64,000 nt of DNA from Tahibacter aquaticus. GTDB lineage: Bacteria > Pseudomonadota > Gammaproteobacteria > Xanthomonadales > Rhodanobacteraceae. Within the stretch, counting starts at the first letter, position 1. The number at the start of each line of letters is the position of its first letter. Below, piece by piece: positions 36,952-47,300 of the stretch. The notes below the pieces were generated by a model. It worked only from the letters and a program-made list of their open reading frames with translations. It searched no databases and had not been told where the DNA came from. Location: the NCBI RefSeq assembly GCF_004363655.1, contig NZ_SNZH01000015.1:143274-207273 (forward strand). Direction: 5' to 3'. The position numbers and the translations under genes are program-made.

Positions 36952-38132
36952 GATCGCGCAAGCTGTTCGATATCGCCGTCGTCGGCGCCGGCATGGTCGG
37001 CAGCGCGACGGCGCTGGCCCTGGCCCGGCGTGGCCTGCGCGTCGCCCTGGTCGAGGAACGTGCGCCGCCCGCCTGGAGCGCCGCCGACGAAGTCGATCTG
37101 CGCGTGGTCGCGCTGGCGCCGTCGAGCATCGATCTGTTCGACGATCTGGGCGTGTGGCCGCGCATCCGTGCCGCGCGCGCGGCGGCGTACCGGCATATGC
37201 ACGTCTGGGACAGCGGCAACGGCGCCCGCCTCGATTTCGACGCCGCGCAGGAAGGCGGCAGCGAACTGGGCTGGATCGTGGAAAACCGCCTGATCCAGCA
37301 CTGCCTGTGGCAGGCACTGGAAAACGAAAGCGGTGTCGCGCTGCGCTGCCCCGGCCGCGTCGTGGCGACCGAAGACGAGGGCGAAGCACGCAGCCTGCGC
37401 CTGGACGACGACAGCAAGGTCCAGGCCCGTGTCGTGATTGCCGCCGACGGTGGCGCCTCGCCGCTGCGGGCAATGCTCGGCATCGGCGCCGGCGGCCATG
37501 TCTACGACCAGCATGCCCTGGTCGCGCATGTGCAGACCGAACGCGCCCACGAAGACACCGCCTGGCAGCGCTTCCTGCCCAGCGGCAGCCTGGCTTTCCT
37601 GCCGCTGGCCGACGGACGCTGTTCCATCGTCTGGTCGCTGCCGCCGCAACAATGCCGCGAACTGCGCGAAATGCCCGAAGTGGAATTCTTGCGCGAACTC
37701 GGCTGCGCCTTCGACTTCCGCCTCGGCCCGATACTTTCCACCTCGGCGCGGGCGGAATTCCCGCTGCGCCTGCTGCTGGCCGAACGCTATATCGCACCGC
37801 GCTTCGCCCTGGCTGGCGATGCGGCGCACGTCGTGCATCCGCTGGGTGGGCAGGGCGTCAACCTCGGCCTGCGCGATGTCAGCGCCTTGGTCGAGGCGGT
37901 GATGCAGGCGCAGGACCTCGGCCGCGACATCGGCAGCGATACCGTGCTGCGCCGCTACGAACGGCGCCGGCGCAGCGACAACACCGTTTCGGCCTGGGGC
38001 ATGGACGGCATCAATCGCCTGTTCCGCAGCGAGTTCGAACCCGTCGTGTTTGCGCGCGGCCTGGGCTTGCGGGCGGTGAATGCGCTGTCGCCGCTGAAGC
38101 ATCTGTTTGCGCGGCATGCGGCGGGGAAATAG
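36948..38132 (+). CDS. UbiH/UbiF/UbiI-family FAD hydroxylase
   Basis: 394 residues. IAVVGAGMVGSATALALARR, VVIAADGGASPLR and FALAGDAAHVVHPLGGQGVN are the FAD-binding motifs; the C-terminal VSAWGMDGINRLF is typical of the UbiI/UbiF/COQ6 group. It is translationally coupled to ubiH and probably performs the C5 or C6 hydroxylation of the ubiquinone pathway. Whether it is UbiI or UbiF cannot be settled here. Confidence 0.92.
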   Translation: MRSRKLFDIAVVGAGMVGSATALALARRGLRVALVEERAPPAWSAADEVDLRVVALAPSSIDLFDDLGVWPRIRAARAAAYRHMHVWDSGNGARLDFDAAQEGGSELGWIVENRLIQHCLWQALENESGVALRCPGRVVATEDEGEARSLRLDDDSKVQARVVIAADGGASPLRAMLGIGAGGHVYDQHALVAHVQTERAHEDTAWQRFLPSGSLAFLPLADGRCSIVWSLPPQQCRELREMPEVEFLRELGCAFDFRLGPILSTSARAEFPLRLLLAERYIAPRFALAGDAAHVVHPLGGQGVNLGLRDVSALVEAVMQAQDLGRDIGSDTVLRRYERRRRSDNTVSAWGMDGINRLFRSEFEPVVFARGLGLRAVNALSPLKHLFARHAAGK

Positions 38133-38195
38133 TGCCGCTGGATCGATGGGCTTCTTCACCGACAACGGTGGCGCAGAGTGCTGAACGGTTGCGTC

Positions 38196-38243
38196 GCTAT
38201 AGCTTCCTCTCTTCCAAGCTGTGGGGAGACGAGGGCTATAGCG
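38196..38243. repeat. Intergenic palindrome, REP-like copy 3
   Basis: Outer arms CGCTATAGC and GCTATAGCG enclose CCTCTCTTCC...GGGGAGACGAGG, a degenerate relative of the elements at 4495 and 31640. It lies between the second hydroxylase and the convergent secreted-protein gene and could act as a bidirectional terminator. Confidence 0.6.
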
Positions 38244-38302
38244 TCCGCATCGTGATGCGCACAGGCTCGCTGCCGTCGGCGCTCGGGACGATGACTATGC
38301 CC

Positions 38303-39526
38303 CTACTGAAAACCTCCCGTAAAAATCGCATCCCCGGCACCACCGCTGTACACATGCAATTTCAGACTAGTGGAATTCGCCGGCAATGAAACCCAGGCCA
38401 CTTTGCCGCCCGGGGCGCTGCGCAAGGATTCGTCGCGATTGCCCCAGCCGATGCCGGCGACTGTCTCCAGCGCAACGGTGAAATTGCCCGCCGCATCGAT
38501 GACGCCCAGCTTGAACGCCGCGCTTTCGCGCCAGCCCACCAGGAACCGTTCCGGCGATGTGGTGCCGATGCGCGCCAGCACCGGATCGCGTTCGCTGGTG
38601 CCCGTGGTATTGGTCAGCCACTTTACCGACGGTGTCACCGCGGCCGTCGCGGTGAAGTTGAGCAGGCCTACGCCCTGGGCGGGATAGCTGGGCCGGTCCT
38701 GTGCGACGAAGGCGAGTTTCCAGCTGCTGTCGGCCGCGGCCAGCTGGCCGAACTGGCCCCAGACCGTGCCATTGCAACCGCCATCGACGGCAAACAGGTT
38801 GCGACTGTTGTTGTACAGAATGCCTTTGCTCGCATAACAATCGGACATGCAGATCGCGCTGAAGGTATTCATGCCGGCGTGGTAGCCGACCAGGCCGGCC
38901 ATCTGGTGCGAGCAGCCCCAGTTCCAGCCGCCGCTGACAATACCGCCGGCATCGTTGAGATAGGTCAGCTGGTCGCCTTCGTGGCCGTCGTAGTCACCGA
39001 CCGATCCATGTACGGAGAAATACGCGGCATAGCGCCCGTTGCCATAGGCCAGGCGTGCATCGCCGGTGTTCTGCTGCACGATCGCGACGGAGTTCGTGAT
39101 CGCCGTGGAAAACACCTGTGCATTGCTCGCGCTGCGCCGGCTCAGGCGCAGCGTGTTGTCAGCACTGCGCCGCAGCAGCGCGGCGAAACTGCCGTCGTCG
39201 TGGGCGATGAGTCCGCGGATTTCTTCGCCGGCAAAGACAAAGGTGCTGGCGATGCTGCTGCCACTGAGCAGGCTGATGCGGCCGCCGCCGTCGCTGCCGC
39301 TCCAGCCCAGCCAATAGCTGCCGTCGCTGCGCGGCGCCAGATACAGGCGCGGGCCTATGCTGCAGAAACCGCCGACACAGTAGCTGGATGAGGTGCCGCT
39401 GCCCGTGGCCGGCAACGTAAAGCCGGTCGTGGCGATGCGATCGGCGACAGGGCCCGCAAGCGCGAGCGAGGGAGCAGCGAGCGCCGCGGCGCAAAGCGTG
39501 ATGGATTTCGCGAAACCTGAGAACAA
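38303..39526 (-). CDS. Secreted beta-rich protein with C-terminal DxIF motif
   Basis: 407 residues from the TTG at 39526 (GGAGTG 5 bases upstream); no ATG gives a sensible N-terminus. Signal peptide MFSGFAKSITLCAAALAAPS then LALA. The mature part has Cys-containing loops (SSYCVGGFCSIG, AICMSDCYASKG, DGGCNGTVWGQFGQ) and beta-propeller-like periodicity (APRSDGSYWLGWSGSDGG). The C-terminus GDAIFTGGFQ fits the shared motif. Divergent from the lamin-tail gene with 175 bp between. The function is unknown. Confidence 0.8.
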   Translation of the reverse strand: MFSGFAKSITLCAAALAAPSLALAGPVADRIATTGFTLPATGSGTSSSYCVGGFCSIGPRLYLAPRSDGSYWLGWSGSDGGGRISLLSGSSIASTFVFAGEEIRGLIAHDDGSFAALLRRSADNTLRLSRRSASNAQVFSTAITNSVAIVQQNTGDARLAYGNGRYAAYFSVHGSVGDYDGHEGDQLTYLNDAGGIVSGGWNWGCSHQMAGLVGYHAGMNTFSAICMSDCYASKGILYNNSRNLFAVDGGCNGTVWGQFGQLAAADSSWKLAFVAQDRPSYPAQGVGLLNFTATAAVTPSVKWLTNTTGTSERDPVLARIGTTSPERFLVGWRESAAFKLGVIDAAGNFTVALETVAGIGWGNRDESLRSAPGGKVAWVSLPANSTSLKLHVYSGGAGDAIFTGGFQ

Positions 39527-39701
39527 TGCAGCACTCCACAGCCGAAAGTGCAGCCAAAGCGCCGCACGACTCGGAATTCTGGCCCAGCCCCGGCACTGCC
39601 TGCGTAACGTGGACGTTAATGCCCGTGTGACCGCTGTAACGAACGCGTCATTGCGCCTGGCCACACTGCGCGGCTTATTGCCGCCGAATCCAGGGGATCG
39701 C

Positions 39702-41744
39702 ATGAAGAAGCCGCTACTGCTCGCGCTCTGCGCCAGCTTCGCCACTGTTGCCGCGTGCGCCAACGCGCAGATGCGCATCACCGAATTCATGTACGACGGC
39801 CCGGATGGCGAGTTTGTCGAATTCACCAATGTCGGTGCAACAGCAGTCGACATGAGCGGCTGGAGTTTCGACGACGACAGCAATGCGCCCGGCACCGTCG
39901 GTCTGGGCGCTTTCGGTACGGTGCAGCCGGGCGAGTCGGTGCTGTTCACCGACAGCACGGCCGCGGCGTTCCGCAGTGCCTGGAACCTGTGCAGCGGCGT
40001 GAAGGTGATCGGTGGCAATACCACCGGCCTGGGCCGTGCCGACCAGATCAATCTCTACGATGCGGCCAACCAGCGCGTCGATCGCCTGACCTATAACGAC
40101 CAGGGCATTGCCGGATCGATACGCACCAAGGACAAGAGCGGCTGGGTTTCCGCCGCCGGCCTGGGCCAGGATGCCATCCTGCAGTGGACTTTGTCCAGTC
40201 TTGCGGATGTGGAGAATTCCCGCGCATCCGGTGGCGGCGCCATCGGCAGTCCCGGCCGCAGCGAGCGCCGCCAGTTCGACTTCGATCCCTGCAATACCTC
40301 GGCCGGCACGCCGGTGGTGACGATCGACGTGGCCAATACCACGCCGCGCCTCGACCTGGCGGTGAATGCTGCCGGGGCCGTCGCCGGCACCATCGGCGAT
40401 GCGACCGATCCGGCTGCCGTCGCCGGCATCGCGCTGAATTTCAGCGACAGCGATGGCGATGCGGCAGCGCTGGTCGTCACCGCCAGCAGCAGCAATGCCA
40501 CCGTGGTCGACAGCAGCGGCCTGCTACTCAGCGGCAGCGGTGCCACGCGTACCCTGCGCATCGTGCCGCAGGGCGTGGGCTATGCCAGCATCACACTGCG
40601 CGCGACCGATGCCGACAACAAGACCGGCAGCTATGTGATCAGCTATGCGGCTTCGCGTTCCAGCATCGCGGCCGAGCGCCATTTCACCGGTGCCAGCGAT
40701 GCATCCGCGGCGATCGTCAGCGGCGACCATATGCTGGTCGCCGACGACGAAGGCCAGAACCTGCGCCTGTATCCGCGCGACGCTTCCGGCCTGGCGCATA
40801 ACGGTTTCGATTTCACCGCTGCGCTGGCCCTGACCGATATCGACGGCGGCGTGCCGCGCGAAGTGGATATCGAAGGCGTTGCGCGCAGCGGCGACCTGAT
40901 CTACTGGACCGGCTCGCATTCCAACAAGAAAGACAACGGCGCGGCGCGGCCGAATCGCCAGCGCGTGTTTGCCACACGCCTCAGCGGCAGCGGCGCTGCC
41001 ACCATGCTGAGCTATGTCGCGCGCTACGATTTCCTGCGTGCCGACCTGGTGGCCTGGGACAGCAGCAACGGCCATGGTCTCGGTGCCAATGCACTTGGCC
41101 TTGCCGCCAGCGCGGCAACCGGCATCGCGCCCGAGCGCGACGACGGATTCAATATCGAAGGCCTGGCCATCGCGCCGGACGAAAACGGCCTGTTCATCGC
41201 CTTCCGCGCGCCGCTGCTGCCGACCACACAACGGACCAAGGCACTGCTGGTGCACGCGACCAATCTGCGCAGCACGATTGCGAACGCACCGGCGGGCGGT
41301 TCCTCGGCAGCGGGTAGTCTCAGCTTCGCGGCACCGGTCGAGATGGATCTGGGCGGACGCGGCATTCGCGACATCGTGCGCGGCAGCGACGGCGAGTACC
41401 TGATCGTCGCCGGTCCTACCGCGACTGCGACGGGTGTGGCGCCGTCGGATTTCCGCCTGTATCGCTGGAGCGGCAATGCGGCCGATGCGCCGCAGTTGCT
41501 GAGTGTCGATCTGGCGGGACTGGCGGCATCGGGCAGTATCGAGACCATCGTCAATTTCGACGGTGCCGGCGCGACGTTGCTGGAACTGCTGGCCGATAGC
41601 GGCGACACGGTCTGGTACAACGACGGCGTCATTGCCAAGGATCTGCCGGAGCCGCGCCAGCGCAAGTTCGTCAGTGGACGCCTGGCGGTGGAGATTCCGG
41701 CGGGGAACGATCGGGTGTTTCGGGACTCGTTCGAGGCGCGGTAG
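39702..41744 (+). CDS. Secreted lamin-tail-domain protein with DUF3616-like domain
   Basis: 680 residues. Signal peptide (1-23, CANA), then a lamin-tail (LTD) domain (about 24-150: MRITEFMYDGPDGEFVEFTN, MSGWSFDDDSN, VQPGESVLFTD). A short cadherin-like segment follows (NFSDSDGDAAALVVTASSS), and then a beta-propeller-like domain with EVDIEGVARSGDLIYWTGSH and FNIEGLAIAPDENGLFIAFR, as in DUF3616/phytase-like esterases. It ends NDRVFRDSFEAR, a looser form of the shared C-terminal motif. AGGGGAT precedes the ATG. It is exported; the substrate is unknown. Confidence 0.85.
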   Translation: MKKPLLLALCASFATVAACANAQMRITEFMYDGPDGEFVEFTNVGATAVDMSGWSFDDDSNAPGTVGLGAFGTVQPGESVLFTDSTAAAFRSAWNLCSGVKVIGGNTTGLGRADQINLYDAANQRVDRLTYNDQGIAGSIRTKDKSGWVSAAGLGQDAILQWTLSSLADVENSRASGGGAIGSPGRSERRQFDFDPCNTSAGTPVVTIDVANTTPRLDLAVNAAGAVAGTIGDATDPAAVAGIALNFSDSDGDAAALVVTASSSNATVVDSSGLLLSGSGATRTLRIVPQGVGYASITLRATDADNKTGSYVISYAASRSSIAAERHFTGASDASAAIVSGDHMLVADDEGQNLRLYPRDASGLAHNGFDFTAALALTDIDGGVPREVDIEGVARSGDLIYWTGSHSNKKDNGAARPNRQRVFATRLSGSGAATMLSYVARYDFLRADLVAWDSSNGHGLGANALGLAASAATGIAPERDDGFNIEGLAIAPDENGLFIAFRAPLLPTTQRTKALLVHATNLRSTIANAPAGGSSAAGSLSFAAPVEMDLGGRGIRDIVRGSDGEYLIVAGPTATATGVAPSDFRLYRWSGNAADAPQLLSVDLAGLAASGSIETIVNFDGAGATLLELLADSGDTVWYNDGVIAKDLPEPRQRKFVSGRLAVEIPAGNDRVFRDSFEAR

Positions 41745-41901
41745 ATCGCGCGGTGTTCTGGCTTTCAGACTTTGATTTTTGGCGTTGGCGGCATGGCGAA
41801 AATCCTGTATTGATTTCTGCGCGCAGGCCTTGGGCCTCGCCCGAACGTCAATCCCGGATTTCGCTTGATAAGGGGGAATTCCCCACATTCCAGAGGTTGC
41901 A

Positions 41902-41925
41902 GCGGGCCGGCCATGTCCGGCCCGC
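41902..41925. terminator. Hairpin between converging genes
   Basis: GCGGGCCGG and CCGGCCCGC pair exactly around CCATGT, between the lamin-tail gene and the converging TolB-like remnant. No strong T tract on either side. Confidence 0.55.
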
Positions 41926-41983
41926 TGGCATTTCGGCACCGGCGGCGATCAACGCGGCAGCACCGCATTTTCGCCGCATGCCG

Positions 41984-42595
41984 TCATTGCTGGAAGCCGT
42001 CGGCGAAAATCGGATCGCCGTAGCTGTAGACGACGAACACGTCCAGCACATTGCTGTTGCCGTCGTCGGCCAGATCGCTACGTGACGAGACGAAGCCGAT
42101 GCTTTCGCCATCGGTGGAAAAACGCGGCAGCCGGGTGATCTCATAGGCCGTATCGGGTCGATTGAAATAGGTCAGAGCGCGATAGCTGTCATTGTCGGCG
42201 TCGAACCGATACAGACGCTCGCCTCTGCCGATGTCCTGCGGGGTGATATTGCCCGCCGCAGCGGCAATGAAAGCGACGCGGCGGCCTTCGGCGCTGATCT
42301 CGGCGTTGTAACTTTCCACATTGCCCGCTGAGCCGCCGATATTGGCCGATACCCGCTGCAGTTGGCCGGTTTGTGCATCGTGGCGAAAGATCTGGGCAGT
42401 GTTCGCCGGCGAGGAGCCGGTCAGGTTCGCCGCGCGGCTGGCGAACACGCGGTAACGGCCGTCGGTGGACAGGCTGTTGGCCAGGCAGGGCCCATTGCCG
42501 GCCGCACCGCTCGCCTCCTGGCTGATGAGCAGGTTAGTGCCGGTTTGACGATCGCGCCCTGAAGTTCGGCGCCGGACTTCACGGCGCCGGCGGTG
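41984..42595 (-). pseudogene. 5'-truncated TolB/WD40-like secreted protein
   Basis: The frame is open from 42595 (just after a TAG) to the stop at 41984, about 203 codons, but has no credible start or signal peptide. DRQTGTNLLISQEASG, LSTDGRYRVFASRAANL, AEISAEGRRVAFIAAAAG and RFSTDGESIGFVSSRSDL are PD40/TolB-type propeller blades. The final YGDPIFADGFQQ is the shared C-terminal motif. It therefore looks like the 3' end of a longer secreted-protein gene whose front was deleted. A V-start at GTG within the sequence is possible but would give no export signal. Confidence 0.7.
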
Positions 42596-42739
42596 CTACA
42601 GGTACGCCTTTGTCTGATCGGCAAAATCCTGCGATCCGTCAATTTGGCCAGAATCAGGCAATTCCCCCGCAGCTTCGATCTACCGCTACCGCCGCCGAAA
42701 ACCGCATCGTGGCATCACTCCAACGCCACGAGGTTTCCC

Positions 42740-43579
42740 ATGTCGAAGATCTGGTTCATCACCGGCAGCAGCCGCGGTATCGGTTATCAGGCGGCGCAGG
42801 CCGCCCTGGCCGCCGGCGACAGTGTCGTCGCCACCGGGCGCAATCTGGCTGCGCTGCAAAAGCAATTCGCCGGCATCGGCAGCGAGCGCCTGCTGCCGCT
42901 CGCGCTCGACGTCGCCGATCCCACGCAAGTGCAGGCTGCGGTCGATGCGGCACTCGCGCATTTCGGCCGCATCGATGTGCTGCTGAACAACGCAGGCTAC
43001 GGCCAGCTCGGCCTGTTCGAGGAAATTTCCGCCGTCGCCGTGCAGCAGCAGTTCGCCACCAATGTGTTCGGCCTGTACAACGTCACGCGGGCGGTATTGC
43101 CGGCGATGCGGCACCAGCGCAGCGGACGCATCCTCAATATCAGTTCGGTCGGCGGTATCCGCGGCGTGGCCGGCGCCTCGCTGTACTGCGCTACCAAGTT
43201 CGCCGTCGAAGGCTTTTCCGAAGGGCTGGCCGACGAAGTGGCGCAGTTCGGCATCGCCGTGACCATCGTCGGGCCGGGCTATTTCCGCACCGATTTCCTC
43301 GACGCCAGTTCGATCCGCCACGGCGACGCGGCGATTGCCGACTACGCGGCCCTGTCGCAGCAGCTGCGCGAGTTCTTCGATGCGCGCAATCACCAGCAGG
43401 CGGGCGATCCGGCCGAGCTCGGCCGCGTGCTGGTGCAGCTGGCGCAGATGGATTCGCCGCCGCGGCGCTTTTCCGCCGGCTCGGATGCGGTCGCGGTGCT
43501 GCGCGACAAGATCGCGCACCTGAAGGCGGAACTGGACGCGTTCGAGCCGCTGTCGCGCGGTACCGATCTCGCTGTCTAG
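42740..43579 (+). CDS. SDR-family oxidoreductase
   Basis: 279 residues, classical short-chain dehydrogenase. Cofactor motif WFITGSSRGIGYQAA, NNAGYG, catalytic Ser in ISSVGGIRG and YxxxK in YCATKFAVEGFSEGLADE. The best match is to the YueD/FabG-like 'oxidoreductase, SDR family' proteins of unknown substrate. The ATG at 42740 has GAGG 7 bases upstream. Confidence 0.92.
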   Translation: MSKIWFITGSSRGIGYQAAQAALAAGDSVVATGRNLAALQKQFAGIGSERLLPLALDVADPTQVQAAVDAALAHFGRIDVLLNNAGYGQLGLFEEISAVAVQQQFATNVFGLYNVTRAVLPAMRHQRSGRILNISSVGGIRGVAGASLYCATKFAVEGFSEGLADEVAQFGIAVTIVGPGYFRTDFLDASSIRHGDAAIADYAALSQQLREFFDARNHQQAGDPAELGRVLVQLAQMDSPPRRFSAGSDAVAVLRDKIAHLKAELDAFEPLSRGTDLAV

Positions 43580-43648
43580 CGGCTCTATTGGCGCAGGCAG
43601 GCGGCGCCCGCGTAAGGTGGGCGCCTCTTTCCTGCGCGCGGGCTGCCT

Positions 43649-44287
43649 GTGAACACCTCGACTGTCGAACGCATTGCCACCTCGGTCAGCCGCAAGGAAG
43701 GCCTGTTCCTGCTCGCGGCGGTCGGCGCGGTGCTGGTCTGGTCGGGCATCGCACCGAACGACCGCCTGACCTGGCTGATGGAAATCGCCTGGGTGCTGCT
43801 GGCGATTCCGCTGCTGCTGGCAACACACCGGCGCTTTCCGCTGACGCGGCTGCTGTACTGGCTGATTGCCGTGCATTGCGTGATCCTGATCTACGGCGGC
43901 AAGTACACCTATGCACTCACGCCGTTGGGCGACCTGTGGCGCGACTGGTTCGACCTGACGCGCAACAATTACGACCGGCTCGGCCATTTCGCCCAGGGTT
44001 TCATTCCGGCCATCCTCGCGCGCGAGCTGCTGCTGCGCTGTACGCCGCTGCCGCGGGGCGGCTGGCTGTTCTACCTGGTCTGTGCGGCCTGCCTGAGTTT
44101 CAGCGCGTTCTTCGAATTCATCGAATGGTGGGCGGCGCTGCTGATGGGCGGTTCGGCCGATGCCTACCTGGCCACCCAGGGCGATATCTGGGATACGCAA
44201 TGGGACATGTTCTGCGCGCTGTGCGGCGCGATCGTGGCGCAGCTGCTGCTGTCGAGGCTGCATGACCGCCAGCTCGGGCTGCGCTGA
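43649..44287 (+). CDS. DUF2238 membrane protein (YjdF-like)
   Basis: 212 residues, GTG start. About five to six transmembrane helices, with the DUF2238 signature YGGKYTYALTPLGDLWRDWF, RNNYDRLGHFAQGFIPAILA, FFEFIEWWAALLMG and DIWDTQWDMFCALCGAI. The role is unknown; the conserved acidic and His residues in the membrane suggest ion or small-molecule handling. It ends 37 bp before a strong terminator. Confidence 0.9.
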   Translation: MNTSTVERIATSVSRKEGLFLLAAVGAVLVWSGIAPNDRLTWLMEIAWVLLAIPLLLATHRRFPLTRLLYWLIAVHCVILIYGGKYTYALTPLGDLWRDWFDLTRNNYDRLGHFAQGFIPAILARELLLRCTPLPRGGWLFYLVCAACLSFSAFFEFIEWWAALLMGGSADAYLATQGDIWDTQWDMFCALCGAIVAQLLLSRLHDRQLGLR

Positions 44288-44324
44288 ATGGGTCGCCCGA
44301 CAAAGTAGTCCTGTACAGAATGAC

Positions 44325-44350
44325 AAAAGGCCGCCCGAAGGCGGCCTTTT
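44325..44350. terminator. Bidirectional intrinsic terminator
   Basis: AAAAGGCCGCC-CGAA-GGCGGCCTTTT: a perfect 11-bp palindrome with a stable CGAA tetraloop and T/A tracts on both sides. It separates the DUF2238 gene from the converging metalloprotease gene. Confidence 0.95.
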
Positions 44351-44378
44351 GCGTGGACATGTTGCGTAACGCGTTCGC

Positions 44379-47300
44379 TTACGGCGTGACGGCCTGGAAG
44401 CCGTTGGCGAAGATCACGTCGGTCGGTGCGCTGCGGCAGCTCTGCACGCGGATATCGTCCACGTACCAGCCGTGCGGCGTGAAGCCCTGCGAAGTATCGG
44501 TGGACAGGCGGAAGCGCAGGCGCACGGTCTGGCCGGCGTAGCTGTTCAGATCGACGATGGACTTCTTGTAGGCGCGCGTACCGCACCACACCTGCAGGCC
44601 GTTGGCCGCACCGGCCGCGGCGGCGCCGGTATACGGATCAGTCAGCAGCTGCGCGTTCGGCACCTGGGTCCAGCTGGAGCCGTCATTGGTGGAAATTTCC
44701 AGCAGGCCGCCGTCATAGCAGCCGCCGGACGTGCGCGGTTCCATGTTCAGGTCGCTCATGAAGCTCAGGCTCAGCGGCGTTTCGCCGGCCGGCAGCACGA
44801 TGGGCGGCGAAATCAGGCGCTGATCCGACGCGGTGGTGATGTCGGCCGCCAGCCACGCCTTGGTCGGCGAGGACGGACGTGCCGAACTCACGGCCCAGGT
44901 CGAGCTGCCGCTGCTGCCGGTGGTGGCCCAGCCGCTCACGTCGCCTTCCACGTCGCTGCCGAAGACCGCATTGGCGCTCTGGGTTTCGTCGCAGTCGCCC
45001 GGGATCGGCGCGGTCTTGAAGGTGAATACCGTCGAGTTGCTGCCGGCGCCGCAGATATTGCTGGCCCGCACGCGCCAGTAATAGTTCTTCAGCGCGAGCA
45101 GGCCCGGCGGCGACCAGCTGGTGCCGGCGACACTGGCGTTGCTGGCGACGATGGTGGCGAACCCTGCATCGGTGGCGACTTCCACGGCATACGCGGTCAC
45201 GCCGGGGATGGCAGTCCAGGTCAGCGAGACGGCCGGGTCGACCAGGGTGGCATTGTTGGCCGGCGTGTTCAGCGTCGGCGCGGCCGGTGCGGCAACGGCG
45301 ATCGACAGGTTCACCGTGGCGCTATGGCCCGGGCTGGCGGTCGCCGTGCCGTTGATGGTGATGGGGCCGCTGCTGGCTGCGCTGGCGCCTGCGGTGTTCA
45401 CCGTCAGCGTGACCGGGTTGCCCGGCACGACCGGGTTGGGGCTGAAGGCCAGCGTGGTGCCGGCCGGATTGCCGGTGCCTGCCAGGGTGACCGGATTGAC
45501 GAAGCCCAGGTCGCTGACCGTGTCGATAGTGAACGTGGCATTGGCCGGCTTGCACACCGCCTGGGGCGAGTTGGTAGGGGTCAGGCGGAAGTCGGGCGCA
45601 TCGCCGGTACAGGCCGGGCGCGTGCCGCAGGCAATGCCATGGGCGTTCATTGCGTCCCAGATGCGGCAGGCGTTCGGCGTGCCGTTGGCCAGGTTGCCGT
45701 CATCGTCGTCGGCGGGCAGGAAGACCGTATACCAGTTGGTCGCGGCACAGCCGTCGACCGAGGCGTTGATGTTGCAGGTGCCGCCGCTGGCGACGCGGTA
45801 GGCGCTCTTGGACGGAGTCAGGCTGGCGTACCAGATGCGGTCCATCTTGGCCCAGCCGCTGGCGCCGTGGCGGGCGATCAGGGCCTGGGTCAGATCCCAG
45901 TTGGCGCCGGAGGCGATATACGACTCGCAATGGCCTTCGTAGCCCATCGGGCCCTGGTAGGGAAAGATGCCCTGCTGCAGGTACGGACAGGCATAGCGAT
46001 CGCAGTTGATGCCGGCGTCGTTGGCCAGGTTGGCCGGCGTGGCGATCTTGGCCGGGGCGGCGGACAGGCCGAAGTCGGCCACGTCGCGCACGCCGGTGCA
46101 ATTGTCGCAATTGGCACAATTCGCGGCGGGGCGGAAATTCTGGCCGATGCAGGAATCGCGCGTTTCGAGGAAGGCAAAGGTGTCGCCGACCGCTTCGCCG
46201 CTGCCGTTCTCGCTGGCCGCGCCGCCGCTGTTGGTGTCCATGCCATGACCCCACTCGTGCAGGAACACCGCGGCAATTTCGCCGGTGTTGGAGCAGATCA
46301 CGTTGGGATCGCTGGCGGAGGGGCCGGATTTGTAGAAGTTCAGCACGCCGCCGCCCCAGGAGGCATTGCAGGTGTTGTTGACGTTCATGTTCGCAGTCAC
46401 CTTGCCCTGCAGCCAGGTGTTGGCCGGGAAGAAGGTGCGCGCTTTTTCATTGATGCGGCTCAGGTGATAGAAGCCCGAGCGCGAAGCGTGGGTGTTGCCG
46501 GCGCCGCCGATGCCCGGGGTAATGCAGTCGGTGCCGCCGCTGGTGCCGAAGGCCAGGTTGCCGTCGGTGGAATTGGCCAGCGAGATGGCACCGCAGTTGT
46601 CGGCCATCTTGAAGTACTTGCCGTCCAGCGTGGCGGTGGCCGCACCGCTGGAATAATCGTAGATGCCCAGCGTGTCGGTGACCTTGGCCGTGCCGTTGGT
46701 GACGGCGACGAAGGGAAACGGCACGACGACTTCGGTATCGGTATTGGTGGTCGGGTAGATGCCGCCGCTGACCGTGGCGTTGATGTTGACGGTCAGGTTG
46801 TTGGTCTTCAGCACGCGGTTGTCGTTGGCGTCGACGAGGATTTCCCAGGTCGCGTCATCGCCCTTGATGCGGAACACGTAGCGCCAGGCCAGCACATGCT
46901 GGTAGCCGCTGCCGCGCACGCCGCCGAAGCGTTCGCCGCGCACGTCGCCGGCGGAACCCGTCGGATAGATGCGCAGCTGGCCTGGTTCGATCATTTCCTC
47001 GATCTGCGCGTCGACCGGGAAATGCAGCAGTTCCCAGGCTTCCTGGAACGCGTCTTCGCGCGCGATCGCCGGCTCGGCGGAGATAGTCACCGCGGCCAGG
47101 CGCTCGGCGCCGAACTGCACGATATTGCCCTGCGCCACGCGCACGAAGGCGAAGGCGCCGTCGACGCGCACGCCCTTGTGGAACTGGCCGAACTCGATGA
47201 ACCAGACCGGCTTGTCGCCGCCGGCCTGCACGCTGCGCTCGCTGTCGAGGGCGAGTTCCAGCCCGGCCGTGTCCAGCAGTTCCGGCACCGAGTCGATGAA

